A DNA stretch of 64,000 nt from Acidobacteriota bacterium (lineage in GTDB: Bacteria > Acidobacteriota > Terriglobia > Acidiferrales > UBA7541): positions 248,001-312,000 of the forward strand of contig JABCZR010000001.1 of assembly GCA_013289585.1 (NCBI GenBank). Reading direction: 5' to 3'. The position numbers and the translations under genes are program-made. Positions within the stretch are counted from its first letter, which is position 1, and each line of letters starts with the position of its first letter. Positions 1 to 8,626 of this stretch are shown here, one piece after another. The notes beneath the pieces are model-generated. The model was not told the origin of the DNA. It saw nothing but the letters and a program-made list of their open reading frames with translations, and ran no database searches.

Positions 1-141
1 AAGGGTCTTATCTCCACCACCTCCCCTATCGGCAAAGCGCTTCTCAATCGCAAGGTCGGCGACGAAATCGAAGTCACCACGCCCGCCGGCAAGAAAGAGT
101 TTGAAGTCGTGCGCCTCGTCACCATTCACGACGACGAGTAA
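1..141 (+). CDS. greA: Transcription elongation factor GreA, C-terminal part (cut by window edge)
   Basis: The first 46 codons are open from base 1 and end at a TAA. The peptide has the hallmarks of the GreA/GreB C-terminal FKBP-like domain: S-P-I-G-K-A-L-L-N, then [11 protein letters not shown], then a closing E-F-E-V-V strand. GreA binds the RNA polymerase secondary channel and rescues backtracked complexes by stimulating transcript cleavage. The N-terminal coiled coil that does this lies outside the window, so GreA and GreB cannot be firmly separated; GreA is the likelier choice. Confidence 0.85.
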   Translation, partial: KGLISTTSPIGKALLNRKVGDEIEVTTPAGKKEFEVVRLVTIHDDE

Positions 142-198
142 CCCTTTTGCTATTTCACGCGTCCTACCCAGAGGATCGTAAGCTGTCTGTGAGGAACA

Positions 199-519
199 AT
201 GTATTGGGGATCAGGCCCGCAAATCGGCCTTCTAACCTGTCTCGGTTATCTCCTTTTAGCCATGGGCGCCGCGCTGGTGTGGCGAAACCGCGGCGACTTT
301 TCCGTTTGGGTTCACGACGAAATTTCCATCTTCCGCCGCACCTTTTCGCGCTACACCCCGGTCGGGCCGTTTTACATGCTCCGCGAGGAATCTCGCATCA
401 AGGCTATCCCCACTTCCTTCGTCGGCTCTCTGAGCCGCCTTCCGCGCAGCCGCGTCAATAGCGCTGCCGTCCTTTTTGCACTCGCCTTCTTTCTGTTCCT
501 CCTCGATTTCTTCGTTTGA
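199..519 (+). CDS. Small hypothetical membrane protein, two predicted TM segments
   Basis: A 106-residue ORF with an AGGA-like site just before its ATG. Residues about 8-27 form one hydrophobic helix (GLLTCLGYLLLAMGAALVW) and residues about 88-106 a second that runs to the C-terminus. The middle is polar with many Arg, Ser and Thr residues. I do not recognise the family. It stands alone between greA and the peptidase gene. Overlapping ORFs in other frames lack coherent features and were taken as shadows. Confidence 0.5.
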   Translation: MYWGSGPQIGLLTCLGYLLLAMGAALVWRNRGDFSVWVHDEISIFRRTFSRYTPVGPFYMLREESRIKAIPTSFVGSLSRLPRSRVNSAAVLFALAFFLFLLDFFV

Positions 520-673
520 GTTTTCTTCAATGAATTCCATATTCTCCGTACTTTCTTTTCTCGGTGACCCCGTTTTTTAATTCTTTCCGCGGTGATTTTC
601 CCACCCCCGATTTCCAATTTCGTTCTTCGAATTTCCATTTTCCATTTTCCTTTTTCTCTGCGATTCTTTGGTC

Positions 674-1612
674 ATGAAACCTGCTCTCATAGTCCACGGC
701 GGCGCCTGGGACATCCCTGACGAAGCCGTTGAAGCCTGCAACGCGGGCTGCCACCGCGCTCTCACTGCCGGCTGGTCCCATCTCGCACGCGGTGGTTCCG
801 CGCTCGACGCCGTCGAAGTCGCCATCATGGTTCTCGAAGACGATCCCGTCTTCGACGCCGGTTACGGCTCGCATCTCACTCTCGACGGCCGCGTCGAATG
901 CGACGCCATCATTATGAACGGCGCCACGTTGCGCTCCGGCGCGGCAGCCACTCTCCAGCGCGTCAAAAACCCCATTCAGCTCGCGCGCAAAATCCTCGAA
1001 TCCTGCCCTCACATGATGCTCGTCGCCGAAGGCGCGGAGCGTTTCGCAAAAGAAAATGGAATCAAACTCTGCAAGCCGGAGGAATTGGTCAGCGAAGCCG
1101 AGCAGGAAGCCTGGATGAAATGCAAAGTGGACAAGCACGCCGCCGAACATCATCGCGGCCACGAACAGGGAACCGTCGGCGCCGTCGCTATCGATCGTAA
1201 CGGCCATCTCTTCGCCGCCACTTCCACCGGCGGAACCTGCTGCAAACTTCCCGGTCGCGTCGGCGATTCTCCTCTCATCGGTTGCGGCTGCTATGCCGAC
1301 TACGAAGCCGGCGGCGTTTCCTGCACTGGTTACGGCGAAGCCATCATGAAAATCGTCATGGCCAAAACCGCCGTGGATCTCCTCCGCCGCCCCGCCACTT
1401 GCGTCGATCCCTCTCAGGCGGCCGACAACTGCAATCTATCCACCGCTGATCTCGCAGCCCGCGAAGCCATCCATCTTCTCGGCAAACGCACTCACGCCAC
1501 TGGCGGCCTCATCCTCCTCGACCGCCTCGGCAATCCCGCCTTCGCCTTCAACACGCCGCGCATGGCCTACGGCTACGTTGCCCCGGACGGCTCTTTCATC
1601 ACCTCCGTGTAG
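674..1612 (+). CDS. iaaA: Isoaspartyl peptidase / L-asparaginase (Ntn hydrolase, type III)
   Basis: Predicted to hydrolyse beta-aspartyl peptides and asparagine. The precursor of this family cleaves itself just before a threonine that becomes the nucleophile of the beta subunit. Here the N-terminus carries the family opening VHGGAWDIP, and G-T-V-G-A-V-A places the nucleophile near Thr167. It is followed by STGGTCCKLPGRVGDSPLIGCG, the usual substrate-binding and processing context. At 312 residues the length is normal. The ATG at 674 is preferred to a TTG two codons upstream. No signal peptide is visible, so it is probably cytoplasmic. Confidence 0.92.
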   Translation: MKPALIVHGGAWDIPDEAVEACNAGCHRALTAGWSHLARGGSALDAVEVAIMVLEDDPVFDAGYGSHLTLDGRVECDAIIMNGATLRSGAAATLQRVKNPIQLARKILESCPHMMLVAEGAERFAKENGIKLCKPEELVSEAEQEAWMKCKVDKHAAEHHRGHEQGTVGAVAIDRNGHLFAATSTGGTCCKLPGRVGDSPLIGCGCYADYEAGGVSCTGYGEAIMKIVMAKTAVDLLRRPATCVDPSQAADNCNLSTADLAAREAIHLLGKRTHATGGLILLDRLGNPAFAFNTPRMAYGYVAPDGSFITSV

Positions 1613-1766
1613 CGGGGACTTAATGTCGCTATCTTGTCCCCGGCTTTCGTAGGGTCTTTAGACCCGCCCACCCAAATCGCGCAGGGGAGTGCCTCCTGTT
1701 GTATCATCCCTCGCGCAGCCATCTGGAATTCGAGCCTCCGATGAACGCGCGCCGCAACGAGGAATC

Positions 1767-2879
1767 ATGAAACGTACATTTTCTCTGCTCGCCATCCTGC
1801 TCCTGGCCGTTACTGTCCAAGCGCAAGACCCGCCTCCGCTCATCTCGCCCGAAGTCCACTCCGACAATCGCGTCACTTTTCGCTTCCGCGGCCCCAACGA
1901 TAAAGAAGTCGCCGTCTCTCTGGAAGGCATCTCGACCCCAATCCCCATGCAAAAGGATGATCAGGGCGTCTGGAGCATCACTACCGATCCTCTCCCTGCC
2001 GATTTTTACGGCTACACCATCATCGCCGACGGCGTCAGCCTCTTCGATCCTTCCAACTTCGCCATCAAGCCCAATTTTCTCTATCGCGCCAGCGAACTCC
2101 ACGTTCCCGGCCCGTCTCTTCCTTGGGAAATCGCCGACGTGCCCCATGGCGAAATTCATCATCATTTTTACAAGTCCGCAGTTGTCGGTGACCATCGCTC
2201 CTACTTCGTTTACACGCCGCCCGGCTACGATAGTCGCGCCAAAAAACCCTATCCCGTCCTCTATCTCCTCCACGGTTACAGCGATGACGCCACCGCCTGG
2301 ACCGCCGTCGGCCGCGCCAACATCATCCTCGACAACCTCATCGCTCAGGGCAAAGCCAAACCCATGCTCGTCGTCATGCCGCTCGGCTACGGCGCTCCCG
2401 AAGTTCTTCTTCCCAACTCCGGCGTCTTCCACGATCGCGCGCTCACCGACCGCAACTTCGATAAATTCCGCGAAGCTTTGCTCAGCGAAGTCATCCCCCG
2501 CGTCGAAACCGGATACCTCGTCGTCAAGGACCGCAACTCCCGCGCCGTCGCCGGCCTTTCCATGGGCGGCTCCGAATCCTTGCTCACGGGTCTCAACACT
2601 CTGAAAACTTTTGCCTGGATCGGCGCTTTCAGCTCCGGCGGCCTCTCCGAAGACTTCGACAAGGAATTCCCCGCGCTCGATTCCAAATCCGCCCCGCCTC
2701 TCCGCTTGCTCTGGATTGCCTGCGGCACCGACGATCACCTGATCGATATCAACCGCAAACTTCGTGCCTGGCTCGCCTCCGAAAATATCCAGCACGTGGA
2801 CATTGAGACTCCCGGCTCCCACACCTGGATGGTCTGGCGCCGCAATCTCGCCGAATTCGCTCCACTCCTGTTCCACTGA
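1767..2879 (+). CDS. Secreted alpha/beta-hydrolase esterase (CE1 / esterase D-like) with N-terminal E-set domain
   Basis: A 370-residue protein beginning with a clear signal peptide (KRTFSLLAILLLAVTVQAQ). Residues about 25-120 look like the immunoglobulin-like E-set module found before CE1 esterases. The catalytic domain has the lid phrase YPVLYLLHGYSDD, the nucleophile elbow G-L-S-M-G-G near Ser265, an acid in GTDDH near 320 and the His of GSHTW near 351. Related enzymes are feruloyl or acetyl-xylan esterases; substrate is not determinable here. The ATG at 1767 has GAGG seven bases upstream; the longer reading from 1689 lacks a signal peptide at its start. The cupin gene follows 8 bases later. 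Confidence 0.88.
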   Translation: MKRTFSLLAILLLAVTVQAQDPPPLISPEVHSDNRVTFRFRGPNDKEVAVSLEGISTPIPMQKDDQGVWSITTDPLPADFYGYTIIADGVSLFDPSNFAIKPNFLYRASELHVPGPSLPWEIADVPHGEIHHHFYKSAVVGDHRSYFVYTPPGYDSRAKKPYPVLYLLHGYSDDATAWTAVGRANIILDNLIAQGKAKPMLVVMPLGYGAPEVLLPNSGVFHDRALTDRNFDKFREALLSEVIPRVETGYLVVKDRNSRAVAGLSMGGSESLLTGLNTLKTFAWIGAFSSGGLSEDFDKEFPALDSKSAPPLRLLWIACGTDDHLIDINRKLRAWLASENIQHVDIETPGSHTWMVWRRNLAEFAPLLFH

Positions 2880-2887
2880 GGCCAACC

Positions 2888-3361
2888 ATGAATAAAATCA
2901 CCGCAATCTCTGATAAAACGAAAAAGATGCTTCTCAATCTCGCGCCAGTGACAATCCTTCTCGCCGCTGTCGCCTCATCGCCGGGCCAAACCACGCATCA
3001 CGGCGTCGTAACACCTCTCGCCAGCGCCAAGCTCGCTTCCGACGGCCAACCCGCCTGCCTCAAATCCGCCCTCGAGAACGGCAATCCCGACGCCGGCCCA
3101 TCCACCTTCCTGCTCGAAGCTGCTCCCGGCTGCGTCGTCCCCGCCCATTCCCACACCGCCGAAGAACAATTGATCATCGTCCGCGGCGACGTCCTCACCG
3201 GCATGGATGGCATGTCCGACCAGACTCTCGGCCCCGGCGGCTTCGCCATGATGCCCGGCAAAGCCATGCACTGGTTCACCTGCCAATCCAAATCCCCCTG
3301 CCTCATGTTCGTCACCTTCGACCGCACCTACGACATCACCTGGGCCAAGCCCCAAAAGTAG
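2888..3361 (+). CDS. Exported cupin-domain protein
   Basis: A 157-residue protein with an N-terminal hydrophobic segment (residues about 13-31) ending near a plausible signal-peptidase site. The rest is one cupin barrel: motif 1 is P-A-H-S-H-T-A-E-E-Q with two His and a Glu as metal ligands, and motif 2 includes P-G-K-A-M-H-W with the third His. It lies 8 bases behind the esterase and is probably co-transcribed with it. Single-domain secreted cupins have varied functions, so no reaction is assigned. Confidence 0.8.
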   Translation: MNKITAISDKTKKMLLNLAPVTILLAAVASSPGQTTHHGVVTPLASAKLASDGQPACLKSALENGNPDAGPSTFLLEAAPGCVVPAHSHTAEEQLIIVRGDVLTGMDGMSDQTLGPGGFAMMPGKAMHWFTCQSKSPCLMFVTFDRTYDITWAKPQK

Positions 3362-3479
3362 CCGCGCCGTTTTACCGCCCGGCTCCACGCCGCCATCCGT
3401 CTCTGTTCAGGCCCGATTTCGGCTAGCCCGGCGCAGCGGCAACTGGCGCTAGAATAGCGGCGACTCGAAAGGACTCCTG

Positions 3480-3845
3480 ATGCCTCCCACCTTTGCAAAC
3501 GGAAAAATCTGCTATATCGAAATGCCCGCCACCGACATCGCCCGCTCCGCCGACTTCTAAAAACAAGTCTTCGGCTGGACCATCCGCAAACGCGGCAATG
3601 GCAGCACTGCCTTTGACGACGCCGTCGGCGAAGTCAACGGCACTTGGGTCCTCGGTCGCCCGTCCGCGGCAAAACCCGGCCTCCTCGTTTACATCATGGT
3701 AGGCAGCATAGCCGCAACGGTGGACGCGGTCGTAGCTCACGGCGGCGAAATCGTCCAATCCATCGGCGCCGACGCCCCCGAAATCACCGCCCGCTTCCGC
3801 GATCCCGCAGGAAACGTCATCGGCCTCTACCAGCCACCCACCTAG
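3480..3845 (+). pseudogene. Glyoxalase/VOC-fold gene interrupted by an in-frame stop at codon 27
   Basis: Read from the ATG at 3480, with GAAAGGA upstream, the frame gives a typical VOC start (NGKICYIEMPATDIARSADF) and then TAA at 3558-3560. The same frame continues as KQVFGWTIRKRGN and on to DPAGNVIGLYQPPT, ending with a TAG at 3843. VOC proteins usually have F-Y-K-Q-V-F-G-W here, so the stop replaces a tyrosine codon by a single change (TAT or TAC to TAA). The remainder is intact, which suggests a recent nonsense mutation or a base error. Full length would be about 121 codons. Confidence 0.85.
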
Positions 3846-4305
3846 CGCTCGAATGAGCCAGATCTGACTCTGGCGAGCTAAGTCAGGTTTCTGGCTTGCT
3901 ACACCAGGAGCTCTAGAAAGAAAGGCCACATGCCCTGTACGCGAGTGCCCTCGCTCACTCATATTCCTGAAGTATTACTTTAACCATATCTATAACTCTT
4001 TGCTATCGTCCGCACCTCGACACCTGTTTCATCTTTTGTTTTCAGCCGCTTTCGCATTTTTCATAGCTCCGTATCCTGTAACCCCTCTGTTCGCCTGTCC
4101 GTCGTGGCGGGCCACTCCCCTGTCCTGAGCGCAATCGAAGGACACGAAAACCGCCGGGTGTATACGAACAATTCCCATTCTGAAACCTACCTCCGCCCTG
4201 CCCTGAGCCGGGAAGGGCTCGCCCTCAGAACAACCTGTCTCCAAAGCCAAAGGACAACACCACCGCCTTTCCTATATCCTGATTCGGCGACCAAGGACCT
4301 CGCCG
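3846..4305. other. Gene-free stretch with two short inverted repeats
   Basis: No convincing gene. It contains a palindromic element around 4121-4144 (TGTCCT then GAGCGCAATCGA then AGGACA) resembling the widespread CCTGAGC-NNN-TCGAAGG interspersed repeat, and a smaller hairpin near 4204-4220 (GAGCC...GGCTC). The promoter of the downstream phosphodiesterase must lie here, but no strong -35/-10 pair stands out. Confidence 0.5.
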
Positions 4306-5781
4306 ATGAAGTTTTCGCACCGACTGCCAGCTCTGCTTTCGCTAGGAATCGCCGCGGCTTGCGGTCTCTTCTCCCCGCGATCCGCCTCCGCGCAGGAGCA
4401 GCCTCAACGCATTCCCGTCATTCTCATCTCCATCGACGGCCTCAAGCCCGAATACGTCCTCGACGCCGATGCCCACGGCCTGAAAATTCCCCATCTCCGG
4501 CGCTTCCTCAAGGGCGGCACATACTCCACCGGTGTCCACGGCGTCGTCCCCACGGTCACCTATCCCAGCCACACCACCATGCTTGCTGGCGTCTCTCCGG
4601 CGAAGCACGGCATCTACGCCAATACTACTTTCGATCCGCTTCAGAGAAATTACGGCGGCTGGTATTGGTACGCCGAGGACATCAAGGTTCCCACGCTGTG
4701 GGACGCCGCAGCCGACGCCCATCTCACTACTGTCAACGTGCACTGGCCCGTCAGCGTCTCCGCGCGCATCACCTGGAATCTTCCGCAATATTGGCGCACG
4801 GGCACGCCCGACGACCGCAAACTCCTCCGCGTCCTCGCCACGCCGGGTTTGCTCGACTCGCTGGAAAAAGATCTTGGCCCATACGCAGACGGCATCAATG
4901 AAGACATCGATGGCGACGAAAATCGCGCGAAATTTGCTTCGCGCCTCCTGGAGCTCAAACACCCAGACTTCGCTACGATTTATCTCACTGCGCTGGACAC
5001 CGAAGAGCACGCCTCCGGCCCGTTTTCGCAGCAGAGTAACGCCACGCTCGAACGCATCGACGCCGCGCTCGGAGGCATTCTCGCGACCGTCAGGCGCGTT
5101 TACGGCGATCGCGTCGTCATCTGCGTCGTCTCCGATCACGGCTTTGTCCCCGTGGACAAAGCGATCAACCTCGGCGTCGCGTTTCGCAAAGCCGGCCTCA
5201 TCGAATTCGATGATAAAAGCAAAATCAAATCCTGGAAGGCCACCATCTGGGGCAATGGAGGCTCCGCCGCGATCGTTCTGAAAAATCCGGACGACCTGGA
5301 GACAAAACAGGAAGTCGCGGAACTCCTCGCACAACTCGCCGCCGATCCCGCCAACGGCATCGACCGTATTATTCCCGAAACCGAGCTCCACGCGCGCGGC
5401 GGCTTCCCCGACGCCGTTTTTCTCGTGGCCTTGCGTACCGGTTTTTTCACCGGCGATGGCGTCTCCGGCGATCTCGTCACCGCCGCAAAATCCAAAGGCA
5501 CGCACGGCTACTGGCCCGATCTGTCCGCGATGAACGCTTCTTTTTTTGTGGTTGGCCCCGGCATCCCCGCCGCGCATTCTCTCGGCGCCATTGATATGCG
5601 CGCGATCGCCCCAACGCTCGCGCAATTCCTCGGCGTTGCTCTTCCGGCCGCCGAGACCGCGCCGCTCTTCAACATGGCAACCGTTGGTGCAATAGCGGGG
5701 CACGAAATTGACGCCATCCCCGTCTACTCTTACGATAAAAGGGGAGCACAGCCACTCTCCAGCGCGGCGGCGAACGAATAA
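4306..5781 (+). CDS. Secreted alkaline-phosphatase-superfamily phosphodiesterase (NPP type)
   Basis: A 491-residue enzyme of the type I phosphodiesterase/nucleotide pyrophosphatase family, with a signal peptide ending near SASA-QEQ (residue 30). Metal and nucleophile motifs are in the expected order: I-S-I-D-G-L (Asp44), P-T-V-T-Y-P-S-H with the presumptive nucleophile Thr85, ALDTEEH (Asp/His pair, about 230), VVSDHGF (about 277) and KGTHGYWP (last His, about 400). It probably acts in the periplasm on phosphodiesters or pyrophosphates. AAGGACC precedes the ATG. It is followed after 3 bases by a LolA-like gene, probably in the same operon. Confidence 0.9.
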   Translation: MKFSHRLPALLSLGIAAACGLFSPRSASAQEQPQRIPVILISIDGLKPEYVLDADAHGLKIPHLRRFLKGGTYSTGVHGVVPTVTYPSHTTMLAGVSPAKHGIYANTTFDPLQRNYGGWYWYAEDIKVPTLWDAAADAHLTTVNVHWPVSVSARITWNLPQYWRTGTPDDRKLLRVLATPGLLDSLEKDLGPYADGINEDIDGDENRAKFASRLLELKHPDFATIYLTALDTEEHASGPFSQQSNATLERIDAALGGILATVRRVYGDRVVICVVSDHGFVPVDKAINLGVAFRKAGLIEFDDKSKIKSWKATIWGNGGSAAIVLKNPDDLETKQEVAELLAQLAADPANGIDRIIPETELHARGGFPDAVFLVALRTGFFTGDGVSGDLVTAAKSKGTHGYWPDLSAMNASFFVVGPGIPAAHSLGAIDMRAIAPTLAQFLGVALPAAETAPLFNMATVGAIAGHEIDAIPVYSYDKRGAQPLSSAAANE

Positions 5782-5784
5782 CTT

Positions 5785-6576
5785 ATGAAAGCTAATTATT
5801 TCTGGATGGCCATTTTTCTTTTGCTGCCGGTCACCGCGACCTCGCAGACCGCCGACGAAATCGTCAATAAAGCGCTGGCGGCACGCGGCGGAGTTGACAA
5901 AATCAAGGCGGTGCAGTCCGAGCGCGTCAGTGGACGAATTACTTTTCCGCAAGGACTGGAAGGCACGTTTGTGCTCCAGCTCAAGCGTCCGCGAAAAATG
6001 CACATCGAGATCACCCTCGGCGATCAAAAAGTGATTCGCGTTTACGATGGCAAATCGGAAGGCTGGATGGTGAATCCGTTTGCAGAGAATAAGGATGTCC
6101 AGCCGATGTCCGCCGAAGATATGAAAAACATCGCGGAAGAATCCGACTTTGACGGCCCGCTGGTGGACTACAAAGAAAAGGGCAGCCAGATTGAGTTGAT
6201 CACAAAAGACAAGCTCGAAGACAAGCCCGTCTATCTTTTGAAGCTTACGAACAAGAACGGAGACGCACGTTTTTATTTTTTTGACGCGTCTACTTTTGTG
6301 CTTCTGAAATGGGAAGGGATTCGAAGGATCGAAGACAAGGAATTCCCCTGGGAATCTTTTTTTTCGGACTACCGCGACGTCCAGGGACTGAAATATCCCT
6401 TTCGAATCGACCAGGGCAGTCCGGGAACGGAGATCAAGCAGAATCTCGTCACCGATAAAATAGAAATCAACCCGAAAATTGACGACGCGGTGTTCAACAA
6501 GCCCGCCCCGCCGCCAGCGCCTCCAGCCGAAACCACACCATCGCAGGCGCCGGTGTCCGCGCAACCGCCGAAGTGA
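5785..6576 (+). CDS. LolA-like outer-membrane lipoprotein-sorting family protein
   Basis: A 263-residue exported protein (signal peptide to about residue 20, ATSQT). The phrase TADEIVNKALAARGGVDKIKAVQS is typical of the periplasmic LolA/LolB-fold proteins of acidobacteria and relatives. The body is rich in beta strands (VLQLKRPRKMHIEITLG, VYDGKSEGWMVNPF) and ends in a Pro/Ala-rich tail (PAPPPAPPAETTPSQ). It may bind a lipid or lipoprotein. It is separated from the phosphodiesterase by 3 bases. True LolA function is not shown by sequence alone. Confidence 0.75.
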   Translation: MKANYFWMAIFLLLPVTATSQTADEIVNKALAARGGVDKIKAVQSERVSGRITFPQGLEGTFVLQLKRPRKMHIEITLGDQKVIRVYDGKSEGWMVNPFAENKDVQPMSAEDMKNIAEESDFDGPLVDYKEKGSQIELITKDKLEDKPVYLLKLTNKNGDARFYFFDASTFVLLKWEGIRRIEDKEFPWESFFSDYRDVQGLKYPFRIDQGSPGTEIKQNLVTDKIEINPKIDDAVFNKPAPPPAPPAETTPSQAPVSAQPPK

Positions 6577-6746
6577 AATATGCAGGCCAACCCGCGATAC
6601 GAGGCCGCCACAGTTCGCAATTCCCGCGCCGACCGCGTTCGCTGCAGCCTGGCTCGCCGTCCTTTGCCCATAGTTGTTTCAACGCTCCGCAGCGTTCGAA
6701 AGAATGTTGCACCCGCACTGTGGAATGCATACCATAAAGTCTAATC

Positions 6747-7175
6747 ATGGAACTGGCTCTCAATCTCGTATGGGCAGGCGTGGCGCTGCTGGGGTTTGTG
6801 CTGCTGGGCGCGAATCTTTCTCGTGCTCAAAGGCTCTCGGCTCGAGAGCCAAGTAACCGGCAGAAGATCATCGCGATGACGTGTACCGTGGTGATCCTTT
6901 TTTTTGTCATCTCCATGACCGACGACTTGCACGACCTACAAATGGCTATGGAAGAGAGCAGGTCGTCGCGAGTCACATTCGAATGGGCTTCGCCCTCCCG
7001 GGTAACGGTTCACGCAGCGGTGGTTCACGCATTTCTTCTGTTCTTTGCTCCTGTGCGTTTTTCTTTTAATTTGTCGGCCGCGAGAAAACTTCTGGAACCG
7101 CTGGAAATCTCGTTCCTGCCGGCGCTCTCACGCCGATCGCTCTGCCGGCGAGCACCCCCCGCCTTGTTCTCCTGA
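6747..7175 (+). CDS. Hypothetical membrane protein upstream of the RND efflux operon
   Basis: A 142-residue ORF with hydrophobic segments at about 5-25, 44-60 and 88-105. A polar stretch TDDLHDLQMAMEESRSS lies between the second and third. The C-terminal 35 residues are Arg/Leu/Pro-rich and look less protein-like. I do not recognise the family; the position suggests a role linked to metal efflux, but this is inference. The next 176 bases (7176-7351) hold no gene and end in GGGGAGG before czcC. Confidence 0.5.
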   Translation: MELALNLVWAGVALLGFVLLGANLSRAQRLSAREPSNRQKIIAMTCTVVILFFVISMTDDLHDLQMAMEESRSSRVTFEWASPSRVTVHAAVVHAFLLFFAPVRFSFNLSAARKLLEPLEISFLPALSRRSLCRRAPPALFS

Positions 7176-7351
7176 ATTCGTTCTTATCGCGTTTAACATG
7201 CAGTTCACGGAGAACGCCGATGATGCCAGGTGCCCTTGTCTGTAGATTCTTCCATCTTGCCGGGGAACCGGCGACCGCACGGGCAGCGCGTCATGGGCAA
7301 AGACGCCTCTGCGCTAATCCAGCAAGAGGCACGAGGTAGCGGGGAGGATTC

Positions 7352-8626
7352 ATGAAAGCGGTATTGAGGTATACGAGTTTTGGATTGATTGTGATCCTGA
7401 GTTTCGCGAAAGGGAGTTTCGCGCAAAAAGCGCTGACTTGGCAGGAGATTCGCGACAAATTCGAAGCGGCGAATCCGACGTTGCGAGCGGGGGAGATCGG
7501 GATCGACGAATCGAAGGCGCAAGAGATCACGGCTTTTCTTCGTCCGAATCCGAATTTCACTCTGGCGACGGATGGGACCCAACTCGTTCGTTACCACGGA
7601 GTCTGGCAGCCATTCACGGGCACCCAGTTTTCAACTAATTTCAGCTATCTGCACGAACGGCAACATAAGCGGGAACTGCGACTAGAGAGCGCCCAAAAGG
7701 CCACCGGGATCACAACCTCGGGGCAAGCCGATTTGGAGCGAAACCTTGTCTTTAGCTTACGGATGGCTTTTGTGCAAACGCTTCAGGAAAAAGCGGTATT
7801 GGAATTGGCGAAGGAAAATCTGGCGTATTACGACCACGTGCTGGACGTAAATCGCGAGCGCTTCAAAGCCGGCGCGATTGCCCAGGTGGATTTGGACCGT
7901 CTGGAGCTTCAACGAGTGCAGTATGAATCCGACCTGCAAATCGCGGAAGAGAGTTTGGAAACTGCGAAAATCGTCCTTCTCATGCTGTTGAACGACCGGA
8001 CACCAGTGGCGCAATTTGACGTCACCGGCCCGTTTGACTTTTCGACGCAAATCGCGCCACTCGATGACATCCGGCAGACGGCGCTGGAAGCTCGGCCCGA
8101 CTTAAAGGCCGCGTTGCAATCGGTCGACAAGGCCAAGACGGATCACCGGCTCGCAATGGCAAACGGGTCGACGGATCCGACGTTCGCCGTGTGGTATACG
8201 TACAACCCCTCGTTCAACAACCCCAACGACCACCAAACGATCGGAGCCAGTATCAGCATCCCGCTGCGGATCTTTGATCGCAACCAAGGCGAAAAGAAGC
8301 GAACGGAACTGGACATTGACCGCAACGAGAAACTGATGGAAGCGACGCGGGCGCAAGTGTTCAGCGACGTGGATTCGGCATACGCTACAGTCACGAGCGC
8401 AGTGATCCTTCTTCAACCCTATAAAAGCAGGTACTTGCAACAAGCGTTGAGAGTGCGGGACACAATTGCGTTTTCCTACGAACACGGAGCGGCGTCACTG
8501 CTTGATTTTCTGAACGCGCAAGCGGATTACCGGAGCGTACAAGTCAATTACTTGAACCTGATTGCTTCCTATCTGAACGCAGCAGGCCAATTGAATCAGG
8601 CCGTGGGACGCGAGGTCATCCAATGA
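7352..8626 (+). CDS. czcC: TolC-family outer-membrane channel of a CzcC-type efflux system
   Basis: A 424-residue outer-membrane factor with a signal peptide (to about SFAQK, residue 26). The long alpha-helical repeats of TolC proteins are visible: ERFKAGAIAQVDLDRLELQRVQYESDLQIAEESLE in the first half and SYEHGAASLLDFLNAQADYRSVQVNYLNLIASYLNAAGQLNQAVG in the second. It forms the exit duct for the RND pump. Its stop overlaps the next start by four bases (ATGA at 8623-8626), which indicates translational coupling with czcB. GGGGAGG lies 6 bases before its ATG. Confidence 0.9.
   Translation: MKAVLRYTSFGLIVILSFAKGSFAQKALTWQEIRDKFEAANPTLRAGEIGIDESKAQEITAFLRPNPNFTLATDGTQLVRYHGVWQPFTGTQFSTNFSYLHERQHKRELRLESAQKATGITTSGQADLERNLVFSLRMAFVQTLQEKAVLELAKENLAYYDHVLDVNRERFKAGAIAQVDLDRLELQRVQYESDLQIAEESLETAKIVLLMLLNDRTPVAQFDVTGPFDFSTQIAPLDDIRQTALEARPDLKAALQSVDKAKTDHRLAMANGSTDPTFAVWYTYNPSFNNPNDHQTIGASISIPLRIFDRNQGEKKRTELDIDRNEKLMEATRAQVFSDVDSAYATVTSAVILLQPYKSRYLQQALRVRDTIAFSYEHGAASLLDFLNAQADYRSVQVNYLNLIASYLNAAGQLNQAVGREVIQ

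Noticed and set aside
1704-2885. A 393-codon minus-strand open frame opposite the esterase
   Set aside because: Asp/Gly/Val-rich shadow without motifs; the plus-strand esterase is clear.
4342-6564. A 740-codon minus-strand open frame across the phosphodiesterase and LolA-like genes
   Set aside because: The plus strand encodes proteins with signal peptides and full catalytic motifs. The antisense frame is a by-product of GC-rich third positions and has no domain features.
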